A stretch of 50,579 nt of DNA, taken from Microsaccharimonas sp964523145. GTDB taxonomy: Bacteria; Patescibacteriota; Saccharimonadia; Saccharimonadales; Saccharimonadaceae. The notes below the pieces were generated by a model that was not told the origin of the DNA, ran no database searches, and saw only the letters and a list, made by a program, of their open reading frames with translations. The position numbers and the translations under genes were made by a program. The stretch is from NCBI GenBank assembly GCA_964523145.1, contig CAZFYB010000007.1:1-50579 (forward strand), written 5' to 3'. How positions within the stretch are numbered: the stretch's first letter is position 1; every line of letters starts with the position of its first letter. This document shows positions 25,354-34,755 of the stretch, piece by piece.

Positions 25354-25923
25354 TTAAAAACCAATCGTTTCACTCATTTCAGCTAATTTTTTTTGTAGAT
25401 CTTCGACAGAGCCATCGTTGATAATGTAATTATCAGCAATCGCAATTGGACCACCTTTTTCGAGGTGTTCAATTTCTGCAACGTCACGGTCATGAGCTTC
25501 GGTGGCGGTGAGAGGACGAACCGGTCGCTTGCTTAAACGATGGTAGCGAAGGTGTCGTGGAGAAACGATGGCTACAAGTGCTAATTCACCAGGAAATTCC
25601 TTTTTTAATACTTTATATTCACTCCAGGTGTATAATCCATCGGCAACAATACGGTGTTGCCCAGAATCCGCAAGATGGTCAATTTGCTGTGCAATAACTT
25701 GAGCAACGGCGTCTCTTCCGTTTTTTTCGCGAAATTCTTCGCGGAATTTTCGTTCGTTTTCTTTGGTATGTTCAAGTCCGGCTTTGTCCATGGCATCTAA
25801 AATGACACCGCCAAAATAAACTTTAGGGAATCCCTTATTGGTGAAGTATTCAACGGCGGTTGATTTTCCGGAACCAGTCAGCCCAACGATAGCGATAATT
25901 TTAAGATTTTCATGATGTGTCAT
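25354..25923 (-). CDS. P-loop small-molecule kinase (dephospho-CoA kinase / NMP kinase-like)
   Basis: The 189-residue protein has Walker A GLTGSGKST, a GKxx-type lid region with SKRPVRPLTA and a hydrophobic core strand ALVAIVSP. This is like CoaE or the AAA_17 nucleotide kinases. The substrate cannot be fixed from sequence. TACAAT at 25930-25935 lies 6 bases before the ATG (leaderless). It is divergent from the WhiB-like gene across a 68-base gap. Confidence 0.65.
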   Translation of the reverse strand: MTHHENLKIIAIVGLTGSGKSTAVEYFTNKGFPKVYFGGVILDAMDKAGLEHTKENERKFREEFREKNGRDAVAQVIAQQIDHLADSGQHRIVADGLYTWSEYKVLKKEFPGELALVAIVSPRHLRYHRLSKRPVRPLTATEAHDRDVAEIEHLEKGGPIAIADNYIINDGSVEDLQKKLAEMSETIGF

Positions 25924-25991
25924 AAAGCTATTGTAACAGATAAGACGCTCGTGCTTGCCGAAGGGTTACGTTACCTCTAACATAAAGAGTA

Positions 25992-26402
25992 ATGGAACAA
26001 CCCCGAAAATATTATCCAAAAATGACACCAAAAGAAATTGCCGCTGAAAATGCTGCAATAGAGAACTATCAAGTGCAAACAGATATCCAACGAGCCCGGG
26101 AGGTACTGAGCGGCCGCGAGATACATGGTGACTCGAATTGGCGTGATCAGGCACTTTGCTCAGCAATGGACCCAAATAAGTTCGATACCGAAAAGCTTAC
26201 CCCTGCTGAAATTCAACGAACTAAAAGATATTGTGGGGCTTGTAGGGTTGCCGACTATTGTTTATCTGAAATAATTCAAGCGCCTGGGGCTTCAGAGGGA
26301 ACAATGATATGGTCTGGACTAACCCCTGATGAGGTCCGAGCAAAACGCCGGAGGATATTTAGAGCGATGATAGTTGCCAGTAGGCGACAGTCCAATCCGT
26401 AA
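25992..26402 (+). CDS. WhiB-like iron-sulfur regulator
   Basis: The 136-residue protein has the complete WhiB signature: W50 and C56 (NWRDQALC), then DPNKFDT, then the C81-x2-C84-x5-C90 cluster (CGACRVADYC), then MIWSGLT corresponding to the G-[IV]-W-G turn, followed by a basic tail RAKRRRIFRA for DNA contact. WhiB proteins bind a 4Fe-4S cluster, sense redox or NO and act with sigma region 4. They are known chiefly from Actinobacteria and their phages. A TAACAT box 8 bases upstream suggests a leaderless start. Confidence 0.82.
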   Translation: MEQPRKYYPKMTPKEIAAENAAIENYQVQTDIQRAREVLSGREIHGDSNWRDQALCSAMDPNKFDTEKLTPAEIQRTKRYCGACRVADYCLSEIIQAPGASEGTMIWSGLTPDEVRAKRRRIFRAMIVASRRQSNP

Positions 26403-26429
26403 TTATCCCAGAGGTGCTATACTAAAAGC

Positions 26430-28952
26430 ATGAAACGGCTGGCTGTAATTGATGGAAAATCCGTATTTTATCGTGGGTATTATGCGATGCCCGGACTTTC
26501 GCTTCCGGATGGTACGCCAACTGGTGGAGTGTTTGGTTTTGCTTCAATTGCGATAGAACTTATTAAAAAACTCGAACCAGATTATGTTGCAGTTGCCTGG
26601 GACAAAAAAGGTACGAATATTCGTAAGCGCCGCGAAATTTATCCTGCGTATAAAGCCGGTCGTAAGGCCGCGCCTGATGATTTTTATGCGCAAATCCCGA
26701 TTCTTAATGAATTACTTGATGCCTTCGGCTGGCCATTTTATGAGCTTGATGATTATGAAGCCGATGATATTTTAGGGGCATTTGCTAAACAGGCCACCGA
26801 AAAGGGGATTGAAACCTGTCTATTGACCAGTGACCTTGATGCTTTGCAGCTTGTAGGGCCTCTGACTAAGGTATACGCCATTAAAAACGGCCTCTCGAAC
26901 ATTGAGGAATTTAGTATTGAATCTTTCGAAGCTAAATATGGGATTGAAGTTGAGCAATTCCTTGACCTTAAGTCACTAAAAGGTGACTCGTCAGATAATT
27001 TGCCGGGTGTTCCTGGCATTGGTGAAAAAACGGCCATTACTTTATTACAAGAATATAAGACACTCGATAATGTGTATGCAAATATCGACAACATTAAACC
27101 AACTACTGCTAAAAAACTTGAAGCCGGGAAAGAACTCGCTTACATAAGCAAAGAAGTAGGGAAGATATGGGTTGACGCACCAGTCGAGCTTGATTGGGAC
27201 GTAGCGAGCATTGAAGATATTGATTTACAAAAAGTCGCCGACATTTTGGAACGGTTGCAATTCCATTCGTTAGTAAAACGCTTGCCAAAGTATATGCAGG
27301 CTCAAATTGAGACCGTTGAACCAGAAGTGGCTTTTGAGCCTCTAAAACTTGTTGACTGGCCTTCGCCCTTAATGATTGACGGGCCCGTGTTTATTGAAGT
27401 TGTTGGTGAAGATGCCTGGATTTCATTGGACGAAACAACCGCTATTCGGCGACCAATAAAAGATATTGATAGCACTGTATGGCGAACCTTAGAACTCGCT
27501 ACGGTTGTGAGTTACGACTTAAAGGCTTTGTACCATGCACTCGATAGTTTTGATATATCGGTACACTTTAAAGAAGGGCACGATATACGCCAAGGGGCAT
27601 TTTTGATTGATCCACTCACTCGAGATCGGTCAATCGCTGGGCTTATAGGGATAGCAAGTGAAGAACCTGCTTTAAATATTGCCGGACTTCGTGAAGTCTA
27701 TAAGGCGCAAAAAGCTGCTTTTGAAAAAGAACCGAAGGTAGCCGAGATCGCTTATAGCTATGATTTTCCACTGACATACACCTTGTTTGAAATGGAGCGC
27801 CGCGGTGTTAAGGTTGATCCAAAACGCCTGAATGAACTTAGTGAAGAGCTTGGTGCTGAGCACGCTAAATTAGAACAAGAAATGTATACAATGGTGGGGC
27901 ATGAATTCAATATTGGCAGCCCAGCGCAGCTTTCAGAAGTGTTATTTACAAAATTACAGCTGCCTACAACCGGAATTAAAAAGGGAAAAACCGGCTATAG
28001 TACCGGACAGGCCGAACTTGATAAGCTCAAGGGGCAACACCCCATTATTGAACTTATTGAAAAAACCCGTGAACTAGCAAAGCTAAAAAACACCTATACT
28101 GATGCGTTACCAAAGCTTGCTGATTCGCATGACCGTATTCACACCACGTTTAATCAAGACGTAGCGGCTACGGGGCGGTTAAGTAGCACTAACCCGAACC
28201 TTCAAAACATCCCTATTCGAACCGAGCAGGGAAGGCGTATCCGTGAAGCGTTTGTGGCCGATGGCGATATGGTGCTGGTGAGTGCCGATTATTCGCAATT
28301 CGAACTTCGCCTCGCGGCTGTACTGGCGAATGACGAAAAGCTTATTAACGACTTTAACGGTGATGTTGATATTCACACAAAAACTGCCAGCGAAGTGTAC
28401 GGCATTCCTATGGATGATGTTACAAAAGACCAACGCCGCGCTGCGAAGGTGATTAATTTCGGCGTGCTGTACGGTATGAGCCCTCACGGACTTGCTGCGA
28501 ATACCGGTATGTCGTTTGGGCAAGCAAAAGACTTTATTGATCAGTATTTTGAGTTGCGTGAGCCAATTCGCCAATTTATTATGGCAACGCTTGAAAAAGC
28601 TCGTACTGAAGGCTATGCCGAAACGTATTATGGCCGCCGCCGCCCAACCCCTGACATTAAAAGTTCAAACTATATGGTTCGTGCCGGAGCTGAACGGGCT
28701 GCGGCAAATATGCCGATCCAAGGTACAGAAGCTGATTTAATGAAACGGGCCATGCTGCAGGTCGATGAAAAGCTCAATGGACTCGGTAAGCAAATCTTAC
28801 AAATTCATGACTCAATTTTAATTGAATGCCCGAAAGAAAACGCCGAAAAGGTGGCCGACTTATTAAAAGATGTTATGGAAAACATTGCGCCAGAACTGAA
28901 GATTAATCTTAAGGTTGATGTTCACGTTGGACTGAGTTGGGGAGAACTTTAA
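26430..28952 (+). CDS. polA: DNA polymerase I
   Basis: The 840-residue protein has an N-terminal 5' nuclease (DGKSVFYRGYYA, DDYEADDILG, GDSSDNLPGVPGIGEKTA), a central 3'-5' exonuclease-like domain and a polymerase with motifs A (DYSQFELRLAA), B (RRAAKVINFGVLYG) and C (QIHDSILIE). The DxE of exonuclease motif I is replaced (PVFIEVVGED), so proofreading is probably absent. TATACT at 26418-26423 is 6 bases before the ATG (leaderless). The HAD gene begins directly after its stop. Confidence 0.96.
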   Translation: MKRLAVIDGKSVFYRGYYAMPGLSLPDGTPTGGVFGFASIAIELIKKLEPDYVAVAWDKKGTNIRKRREIYPAYKAGRKAAPDDFYAQIPILNELLDAFGWPFYELDDYEADDILGAFAKQATEKGIETCLLTSDLDALQLVGPLTKVYAIKNGLSNIEEFSIESFEAKYGIEVEQFLDLKSLKGDSSDNLPGVPGIGEKTAITLLQEYKTLDNVYANIDNIKPTTAKKLEAGKELAYISKEVGKIWVDAPVELDWDVASIEDIDLQKVADILERLQFHSLVKRLPKYMQAQIETVEPEVAFEPLKLVDWPSPLMIDGPVFIEVVGEDAWISLDETTAIRRPIKDIDSTVWRTLELATVVSYDLKALYHALDSFDISVHFKEGHDIRQGAFLIDPLTRDRSIAGLIGIASEEPALNIAGLREVYKAQKAAFEKEPKVAEIAYSYDFPLTYTLFEMERRGVKVDPKRLNELSEELGAEHAKLEQEMYTMVGHEFNIGSPAQLSEVLFTKLQLPTTGIKKGKTGYSTGQAELDKLKGQHPIIELIEKTRELAKLKNTYTDALPKLADSHDRIHTTFNQDVAATGRLSSTNPNLQNIPIRTEQGRRIREAFVADGDMVLVSADYSQFELRLAAVLANDEKLINDFNGDVDIHTKTASEVYGIPMDDVTKDQRRAAKVINFGVLYGMSPHGLAANTGMSFGQAKDFIDQYFELREPIRQFIMATLEKARTEGYAETYYGRRRPTPDIKSSNYMVRAGAERAAANMPIQGTEADLMKRAMLQVDEKLNGLGKQILQIHDSILIECPKENAEKVADLLKDVMENIAPELKINLKVDVHVGLSWGEL

Positions 28953-29546
28953 TTGATTAAAGCTATCATTTTTGATTGTTTTGGGGTGTTTATCGGCAAC
29001 CCCTATAAAATGCGTGTTCAGGCCGTAGAACTTGAAAGCCCTGAAAAAGCTCAGGCAGTCCGTGATATTAACCGTGCTTCTGATAGGGGATTTTTAACCC
29101 GCGAAGAAACGGCTGAGGCTATGGCTGAAATACTTGGTATCGAAGCGAGTGTGATTATCGCAGAACAAAATGAACGCGAGGTTCGAAACGAAGCATTAGT
29201 AGAACTTGCACAGTCACTGCGGCCACAATATAAAGTTGCCATGCTCAGTAACGTGAGTGGTCGTGACCGGCTTGAGATTCGTTTTAACAAAGGTCAACTT
29301 GATCAACTCTTTGATACAGTGGTTGCTTCGGGTGACGAAGGGTCTATAAAACCAGAACCAGAGATTTATGAAATTGTCGCTGAACGGCTCGGAGTATTGC
29401 CGAGTGAGTGCGTAATGATTGATGATATTCGTGAATTTTGCGAAGGCGCAGAACGTGTGGGCATGACGGCAATTCAATTTATTTCGACTGAACAGTGTAT
29501 TACCGATCTTAAAGCACTCATTGACAGGGGTGATAAAACGGTCTAA
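28953..29546 (+). CDS. HAD-superfamily hydrolase
   Basis: About 197 residues from a TTG directly after the polA stop. Motif I is FDCFGVF (nucleophile Asp, but no second Asp, as in dehalogenase-like members). MLSNVSG gives the motif II Ser, K of SIKPEPEIYE is motif III, and VMIDDIREF is motif IV. A small helical cap lies at about 20-85. Substrate unknown; a phosphatase or dehalogenase-type hydrolase. Confidence 0.82.
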   Translation: MIKAIIFDCFGVFIGNPYKMRVQAVELESPEKAQAVRDINRASDRGFLTREETAEAMAEILGIEASVIIAEQNEREVRNEALVELAQSLRPQYKVAMLSNVSGRDRLEIRFNKGQLDQLFDTVVASGDEGSIKPEPEIYEIVAERLGVLPSECVMIDDIREFCEGAERVGMTAIQFISTEQCITDLKALIDRGDKTV

Positions 29547-29555
29547 GCTACGATT

Positions 29556-30158
29556 ATGGCAAATTATCGAACTACCCGAATTCTTCCTACTATCCTTGTT
29601 GTTATTGTGGTTATTATCGCGATTGTGGCACTCATTTCTTTGGCACGAGCGCTGTTTTTCTCTGGCTCTACCTCAAGTTCCGAAACAGTTGATGTAAGCC
29701 AGCAAGCTTTGTTAAGCACTGCTGCGGGGAGCAGTGTAAGTATGTCGGTTCGTGGGCACATTGTTGCCGATGAAAACTTCCATTCATATCGAATTATTAT
29801 TTCGCCAAACTCGCGGCAAATCCAGACATTTAACGGTTACCTGGATACTATCGTTGCGCAAAAAGATCTTGGTAATAACACAGCAGCGTATGAAGAATTT
29901 GTTCATGCACTTGATAAAGCAAACTTTACGGCCGGCAATCAGCCTGAAGGTGAAGCAAACGATGTGCGCGGTATTTGCGCAACAGGTCGCCTGTACGAAT
30001 TTAGTATTTTACAAAATGGACAGACAGTAGAGACGTTATGGACTTCGACTTGTGGTGGATCAAAAGGGACATTAAAGGCCAATACTGACCAGCTGAGTCA
30101 GCTATTTGTAAGTCAGATTCCAGACGCATCACCACTGATCCGCGCCGTATCACTATAA
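29556..30158 (+). CDS. Membrane-anchored extracytoplasmic protein, unknown
   Basis: The 200-residue protein has an N-terminal transmembrane helix (about 10-35, ILVVIVVIIAIVALI), a Ser/Thr linker and a folded outer domain with two cysteines (RGICATG and TSTCGG) that may form a disulfide. It sits 9 bases after the HAD gene and 9 bases before mutM, so it is probably co-transcribed. No family recognised. Confidence 0.6.
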   Translation: MANYRTTRILPTILVVIVVIIAIVALISLARALFFSGSTSSSETVDVSQQALLSTAAGSSVSMSVRGHIVADENFHSYRIIISPNSRQIQTFNGYLDTIVAQKDLGNNTAAYEEFVHALDKANFTAGNQPEGEANDVRGICATGRLYEFSILQNGQTVETLWTSTCGGSKGTLKANTDQLSQLFVSQIPDASPLIRAVSL

Positions 30159-30167
30159 GGAGGCACT

Positions 30168-31034
30168 ATGCCTGAGCTACCAGAAGTCGAAACAGTTCGA
30201 AGGGGTCTTAGTGGCCTGATTATTGGTAAAATCGTTACCAGTCAAACACACGATACGGCTAAGTCGTTTCCTAATACAGTGCAAGATGTGAATCAATTTT
30301 TAATTGGTGCTTCGGTTGTTGAGGTTCGCCGCCGTGCGAAAGTGTTGATGATTGATTTGTCTTCGGGGTATTCATTGCTGGTGCATTTAAAAATGACTGG
30401 TCAATTAGTGTATGTCGGTAAAGAGCGGTTTGGGGCTGGCCACCCAAACGATAGTTTAGTGAATGAACTCCCCGACAAAACAACTCGCGTCACTCTTACG
30501 TTCGAAGACGGAAGCGCACTCTATTTTAATGATCAAAGAAAATTTGGCTGGGTAAAACTTATACCGAGTGCAGAAATTCCGAACACTCCATTTATGCTGA
30601 AGGTTGGCCCTGAGCCTTTGGCGAAAGATTTTACGGCCCAAGATTTTATTCAACGATTAACTCGGCGTTCAAAGACGAACATAAAAGCAGTGCTACTTGA
30701 TCAGACGGTGATTGCGGGTGTAGGTAATATTTATGCCGATGAATCATTATGGGGAGCAAAAATCCACCCACAGCGGTTGGTTTCGACTCTCGCGACAGAA
30801 GAAATGCAGAGCTTATATACCGAAGTGAGAGCGGTTATGAACCTCTCGATCGAAAAGGGTGGCTCATCAAATAAAAACTATGTGAACGCCGAGGGTAAAA
30901 AGGGAAGTTATATGGATTTTGCTCGAGTGTTTCGCCGTGAGGGTTTGGCGTGTCCACGCTGTGGGTCGATTATTAAAAAAATGCGCGTAGCCGGCAGAGG
31001 AACGCACATCTGCCCTATATGCCAGCTGCCGTAG
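30168..31034 (+). CDS. mutM: Formamidopyrimidine-DNA glycosylase
   Basis: The 288-residue repair enzyme removes 8-oxoguanine and FapyG. It starts PELPEVETVRRGL with catalytic P2 and E3, has the H2TH region (LDQTVIAGVGNIYADE) and an intact zinc finger (CPRCG and CPIC). Ribosome site AAGGAGG lies 5 bases before the ATG. Its zinc cysteines are kept, unlike those of DnaG. Confidence 0.96.
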   Translation: MPELPEVETVRRGLSGLIIGKIVTSQTHDTAKSFPNTVQDVNQFLIGASVVEVRRRAKVLMIDLSSGYSLLVHLKMTGQLVYVGKERFGAGHPNDSLVNELPDKTTRVTLTFEDGSALYFNDQRKFGWVKLIPSAEIPNTPFMLKVGPEPLAKDFTAQDFIQRLTRRSKTNIKAVLLDQTVIAGVGNIYADESLWGAKIHPQRLVSTLATEEMQSLYTEVRAVMNLSIEKGGSSNKNYVNAEGKKGSYMDFARVFRREGLACPRCGSIIKKMRVAGRGTHICPICQLP

Positions 31035-31048
31035 GCTATACTAGAGCT

Positions 31049-31951
31049 ATGATTACGGTATTAATGGGAGATAACAGTTTTGAGGTGCGCGAAGCGCTTA
31101 AACGCCTCGAAACAGCGTTTGATGGTAGGCCCGAGCGCATTGATGGTTCGGCGATTGAACTGCGCAACATTCCCGACCTTTTAATGGGGGGTACTTTGTT
31201 TGCTGAAAAGCGTCTCGTTATTATATCGGGCCTTTCGACCAATAGCTCTATTTGGGAGAAACTCCCTGACTGGCTTCCGCGTGTTTCTGATGATATCCAA
31301 CTTGTGCTGATTGATGCAAAACCCGATAAGCGCACGACATCCTATAAGGCGTTAAAGGCTGCTGCTGATGTGCAAGAGTTTCCGGCTTGGACTGATCGCG
31401 ATTACCAAAAAGCAGAGTCATGGCTTTTTGCTCGTGCGAAAGAACAAGGGTTAGTATTGGAGAGAAAAGTAGTTCAGCATATCGTCCATAGGGTAGGGTT
31501 AGACCAGTGGCAGCTCGCCAGTGCGATTGATACGTTACTGCTCCTTGATGAAGTAACTATTGAAGCGGTGAACCGTGTGACCGTTCCAAACCCTACCGAA
31601 AATGTATTCCAACTTTTTGAAATAGCCCTTGAAGGGAATAAAAAAGAGCTTCGTGAAATATTGCAAACTCTTGAGGTGCAATAAGATCCCTATGCTTTGT
31701 TTGCGCTACTTTCATCACAGGCATTTTCGCTTGCGGCTATAACGTATGCCGAAGCTGATGTGCAGCCAACCAAAGACTTTGCTATACACCCATTTGTTGC
31801 CTCGAAACTCGCTCGGCATGCTAAGCGCCTCGGAAAAACAAAGGTTGCCCGCATGATGAACTTGTTTGCAAAAACCGATGCTGATATGAAACGTTCACGG
31901 GCAGAGCCGTGGTTGTTGATTGAAAAATTGTTGTTTTCAATTCAGGAATAG
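31049..31951 (+). pseudogene. holA: DNA polymerase III delta subunit interrupted by an in-frame TAA
   Basis: Frame 31049-31684 gives 211 residues of the clamp-loader delta subunit (MITVLMGDNSFEVREAL, AEKRLVIISGL). A TAA at 31682-31684 follows LQTLEVQ. The same frame then continues for 89 codons with typical delta domain III sequence (DPYALFALLSSQAF, IHPFVASKLARHAKR) to a TAA at 31949-31951. The total, about 300 codons, is the normal length. A single base change (for example GAA or CAA to TAA), a sequencing error, readthrough or a split protein could explain it. TATACT at 31037-31042 is 6 bases before the ATG. Confidence 0.85.
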
Positions 31952-31958
31952 ATTCAGG

Positions 31959-32870
31959 TTAAATTTTGTAAAGTTCGAAGCCTTGAAACTCAAGCGTAAA
32001 AGAATTATTTTGAATAAAAGGCGTACTTATGGTCATGTATAGCACATTACCAGATGAACCATTTGCAACTGCTGTTACTGTCCGTGAAACTTCAGCCCAG
32101 TTTGAATTTATTGATGAGTTAACGTTATTTGTTATCTGTGCAGCAATGGCAGTATTTGTTGCGGAACCATTTTGGATACCAAAATATGCTGGGGGAGTGT
32201 TATAGCTACCAGATGCAAGACGAACCCAATATCGTGCACGATACGTTTGTCCCGCTTCTATCCCTTCAATGCGAACTGGGCCTGAAAAGTAAGCCCATGT
32301 TGTTGCTGGAGTGGGCGTGTTAGCTATACGAATTACAGATCGATTCGGATAAGGATCATCACTTGCTCCTGGACGAGTGGTGGCGATAATTGGGCTGGTG
32401 CCACCCCGCGACACATACCAGTTTCCGGTAGAGGCTACTAAGCCGGTAAATCCAGTATCAGTAATTTGGTTTGCGGGCATGCCTACTTCGCTTTGTGATA
32501 TAACGCCGCCTGGGCAAGTGCCGCTTTGTATACCAGATGGGTTAATGTAATAACGTTGTATTGTTCCGGAAAGTGTTTGTGCATTTATACAAAAACTACT
32601 TCCAGCCTCTGATAAGCTAAGGCCTACATTGTTTGAGGTTCTAACGTTAGAGGGAAGAGCGAGGGGGTACGAAGAGGTGGGGCTTTCAACTTTTGCTAGT
32701 TCCATAGCTCTTGCAGCACTCGAGAGGTCAGCTTGAAGCGTTGTTGCAATGGCCCGGTTTTGGATACCGCTATACGCAACGATCGTAATGGCCGCAAGGA
32801 TGGCAATAACGACCACGACTATAAGGAGTTCAACGATGGTAAAGCCGTTTCGAGAGGTGCCCACTTTCAT
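31959..32870 (-). CDS. Pilin-like protein with jelly-roll (carbohydrate-binding-like) domain
   Basis: About 303 residues with the prepilin signal NGFTIVELLIVVVVIAILAA. The pilin head has two cysteines, and the C-terminal domain (about 140-303, AGQTYRARYWVRLASG, SFTLEFQGFELYKI) has the pattern of CBM4/9-like beta-sandwich binding domains. I prefer the second ATG (32870), because a TAAAAT box at 32877-32882 abuts the first ATG and lies 6 bases from the second. It is likely a surface minor pilin binding a glycan; the ligand is unknown. Confidence 0.75.
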   Translation of the reverse strand: MKVGTSRNGFTIVELLIVVVVIAILAAITIVAYSGIQNRAIATTLQADLSSAARAMELAKVESPTSSYPLALPSNVRTSNNVGLSLSEAGSSFCINAQTLSGTIQRYYINPSGIQSGTCPGGVISQSEVGMPANQITDTGFTGLVASTGNWYVSRGGTSPIIATTRPGASDDPYPNRSVIRIANTPTPATTWAYFSGPVRIEGIEAGQTYRARYWVRLASGSYNTPPAYFGIQNGSATNTAIAAQITNNVNSSINSNWAEVSRTVTAVANGSSGNVLYMTISTPFIQNNSFTLEFQGFELYKI

Positions 32871-32894
32871 AGACATATTTTAGCACGCTAAAGA

Positions 32895-32926
32895 GTAAAC
32901 AAAAAACCCGCTTACGAGAAGCGGGT
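32895..32926 (-). terminator. Terminator of rpsT
   Basis: On the minus strand ACCCGCTT (32926-32919) pairs with AAGCGGGT (32913-32906) around a 5-base loop, followed by TTTTTGTTT. Confidence 0.9.
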
Positions 32927-32946
32927 ACATTATTTGTGCAGTAGAA

Positions 32947-33330
32947 CTACTTTTTAGGCGCTGCTTTTGCAGCAGGTTTTTTAGCCACTGGCTTTTTCGC
33001 AGCAGGGGCTTTTGTTGCAGCTTTAGTAGCTGGCTTTGCAGCGGTTTTTGGTGCAGTCTTTGCAGGTGCTTTACTGGCAGTAAGTTTTACACCAGCAGCT
33101 TTAGCGGTCTTCGAAAGGAGTGCTTTGCGGCGTGCAGCAGTATTCTTGGTAAGAATGTTTTTCTTTACTGCAGTATCAACAGCGCTTTGGGCAGCTGAAA
33201 GGGTCGCAGCAGATGGCTTTGCGTGGAAAGCTTTCACAGCGTCTTTTAGGACGCGCTTTGTCGCAACATTACGGTCACGGCGGATAATAGTTTGTTTGGC
33301 TCGCTTAATAGCGGATTTGATGATTGGCAT
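32947..33330 (-). CDS. rpsT: 30S ribosomal protein S20 with Ala/Lys/Pro-rich tail
   Basis: Residues 1-85 are S20 (MPIIKSAIKRAKQTIIRR, TAARRKALLSKTAK). Residues 86-127 are a repetitive extension built from AKTAPK, KPAT and KKPVAK units, like a histone H1 tail, and absent from typical S20. Ribosome site AAGGAA precedes the ATG. TATAAT on the minus strand at 33370-33375 gives a short leader. Confidence 0.92.
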   Translation of the reverse strand: MPIIKSAIKRAKQTIIRRDRNVATKRVLKDAVKAFHAKPSAATLSAAQSAVDTAVKKNILTKNTAARRKALLSKTAKAAGVKLTASKAPAKTAPKTAAKPATKAATKAPAAKKPVAKKPAAKAAPKK

Positions 33331-33499
33331 GAAGTTCCTTACCTCTGAAATTGTTTTGTCTAGTCAAGGGGTGATTATAGAGTAAAATGAACGAAAAGTA
33401 AAGGGTAGAGGAGCCTGGTGGTGTTTTGTGTTCCTATTTCCCTTATGGTAATCTTAAAGTAATACGCGAGAAGATAGAGAGTTAAGGAAGATTGATGTG

Positions 33500-34684
33500 A
33501 TGGGCTATTCTGATACTACAAAGGCATACAAGGGGTTCACGATTGTAGAACTCCTTATTGTCGTGGTTGTTATTGCGATTCTTGCAGCTATAACTATTAT
33601 TGCCTATAACGGTATACAAAATCGCGCCAAAAACTCGGCATCTCTTTCAAATGCACAACAGGTGGGCAAAAAAATTACTGCACATGCGTTGCTTAACGGT
33701 GAAACCCTTCCAGCTACTCTGGCAGATGCCGGTGTTACTAACTCTGGTGATTTAACTTACCAATACACTCGAAACACCGTTGTTTCGCCAAACACCTTTT
33801 GTCTTACGACGACTTCGAGCGGAACCAGTGCTCATGTAGCAGGTACATCTAATAGTGTGAAGAAAGCAGTTCCTGGGCCATGTGCAGGTCATACTGGCGT
33901 TGCGCCGACCGTAGCTGCGAGTGGCGAACCATGTCCAACTGGGTACATTGTTGTGCCTGGGAGTAGTTTATATGGCACTGAAGCTTTTTGTGTAATGAAG
34001 TACGAAGCAAAAAATAACGGAGCAGATGTTGCCGTTTCAACGACTGGTGGCACGATATGGGTATCACTTACTCAATCAGCTGCGCAAAGTAGAGCTGCGA
34101 GTGCTTGTTCTGGATGTCATCTTATTACTGAAGCTGAATGGCTTACTATTGCGCAAAATGTAATGAGTGTGGGAAGTAATTGGAGCGGGGGAGTGGTTGG
34201 CTCTGGATCGATGTATCGTGGGCATTCAGATAATGCTCCAGCAAGCAACTTAGCAGCTTCAACTGACAATAATGGCTATAGTGGAACAGGTCAAACTACC
34301 GGTGAACAGCGCCGAACTCTTAGCCTCACTAATGGTGAAGTTATTTGGGATCTAGCCGGAAATGTATGGGAATGGTCTGACAATACCACTAATAGCGGTC
34401 AACCCGGCTCATCAGGATACAACTGGAGGGATTGGAACGCTTTGGATAGCATGGGAACTCTATCTACTCCCGCCTCTCCAGCCTATGCAAATCCTTTGGC
34501 GAGCGATTGGTCGAGCGATCAAAATATAGGACGTATTTACTCTAATAGCGCCGTCACGGATCTTCGTGCTATGGTTCGTGGCGGTCATTTTAATGAGCTG
34601 ATAAATGCAGGGATATTTACACTTCATTTTGGCGTCTCGCCTGGAGGCACGAATGGAGTCATCGGCTTCCGAGTTGCTCGATAA
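33500..34684 (+). CDS. Pilin-like protein with C-terminal FGE/C-type-lectin fold (copy 1)
   Basis: About 394 residues. The prepilin signal KGFTIVELLIVVVVIAILAA is followed by a pilin head (to about 125), then CPTGYIVVPGSSLYG and TEAFCVMKYEAKNN, which open a formylglycine-generating-enzyme-like domain. ITEAEWLTIA, VIWDLAGNVWEWSD and the final RGGHF...AGIF...NGVIGFRVAR are its hallmarks. The fold is that of several DGR-diversified and adhesive proteins; the FGE catalytic cysteines are not evident, so binding rather than catalysis is inferred. ATG 33500 fits ribosome site TAAGGAAG better than GTG 33497. Confidence 0.78.
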   Translation: MGYSDTTKAYKGFTIVELLIVVVVIAILAAITIIAYNGIQNRAKNSASLSNAQQVGKKITAHALLNGETLPATLADAGVTNSGDLTYQYTRNTVVSPNTFCLTTTSSGTSAHVAGTSNSVKKAVPGPCAGHTGVAPTVAASGEPCPTGYIVVPGSSLYGTEAFCVMKYEAKNNGADVAVSTTGGTIWVSLTQSAAQSRAASACSGCHLITEAEWLTIAQNVMSVGSNWSGGVVGSGSMYRGHSDNAPASNLAASTDNNGYSGTGQTTGEQRRTLSLTNGEVIWDLAGNVWEWSDNTTNSGQPGSSGYNWRDWNALDSMGTLSTPASPAYANPLASDWSSDQNIGRIYSNSAVTDLRAMVRGGHFNELINAGIFTLHFGVSPGGTNGVIGFRVAR

Positions 34685-34755
34685 AGCACTACTATATTTA
34701 TGCTAAACTTAAACCAGACATTTACTAAAGAGAAGTAAGGGCATCACCTCTCTCA

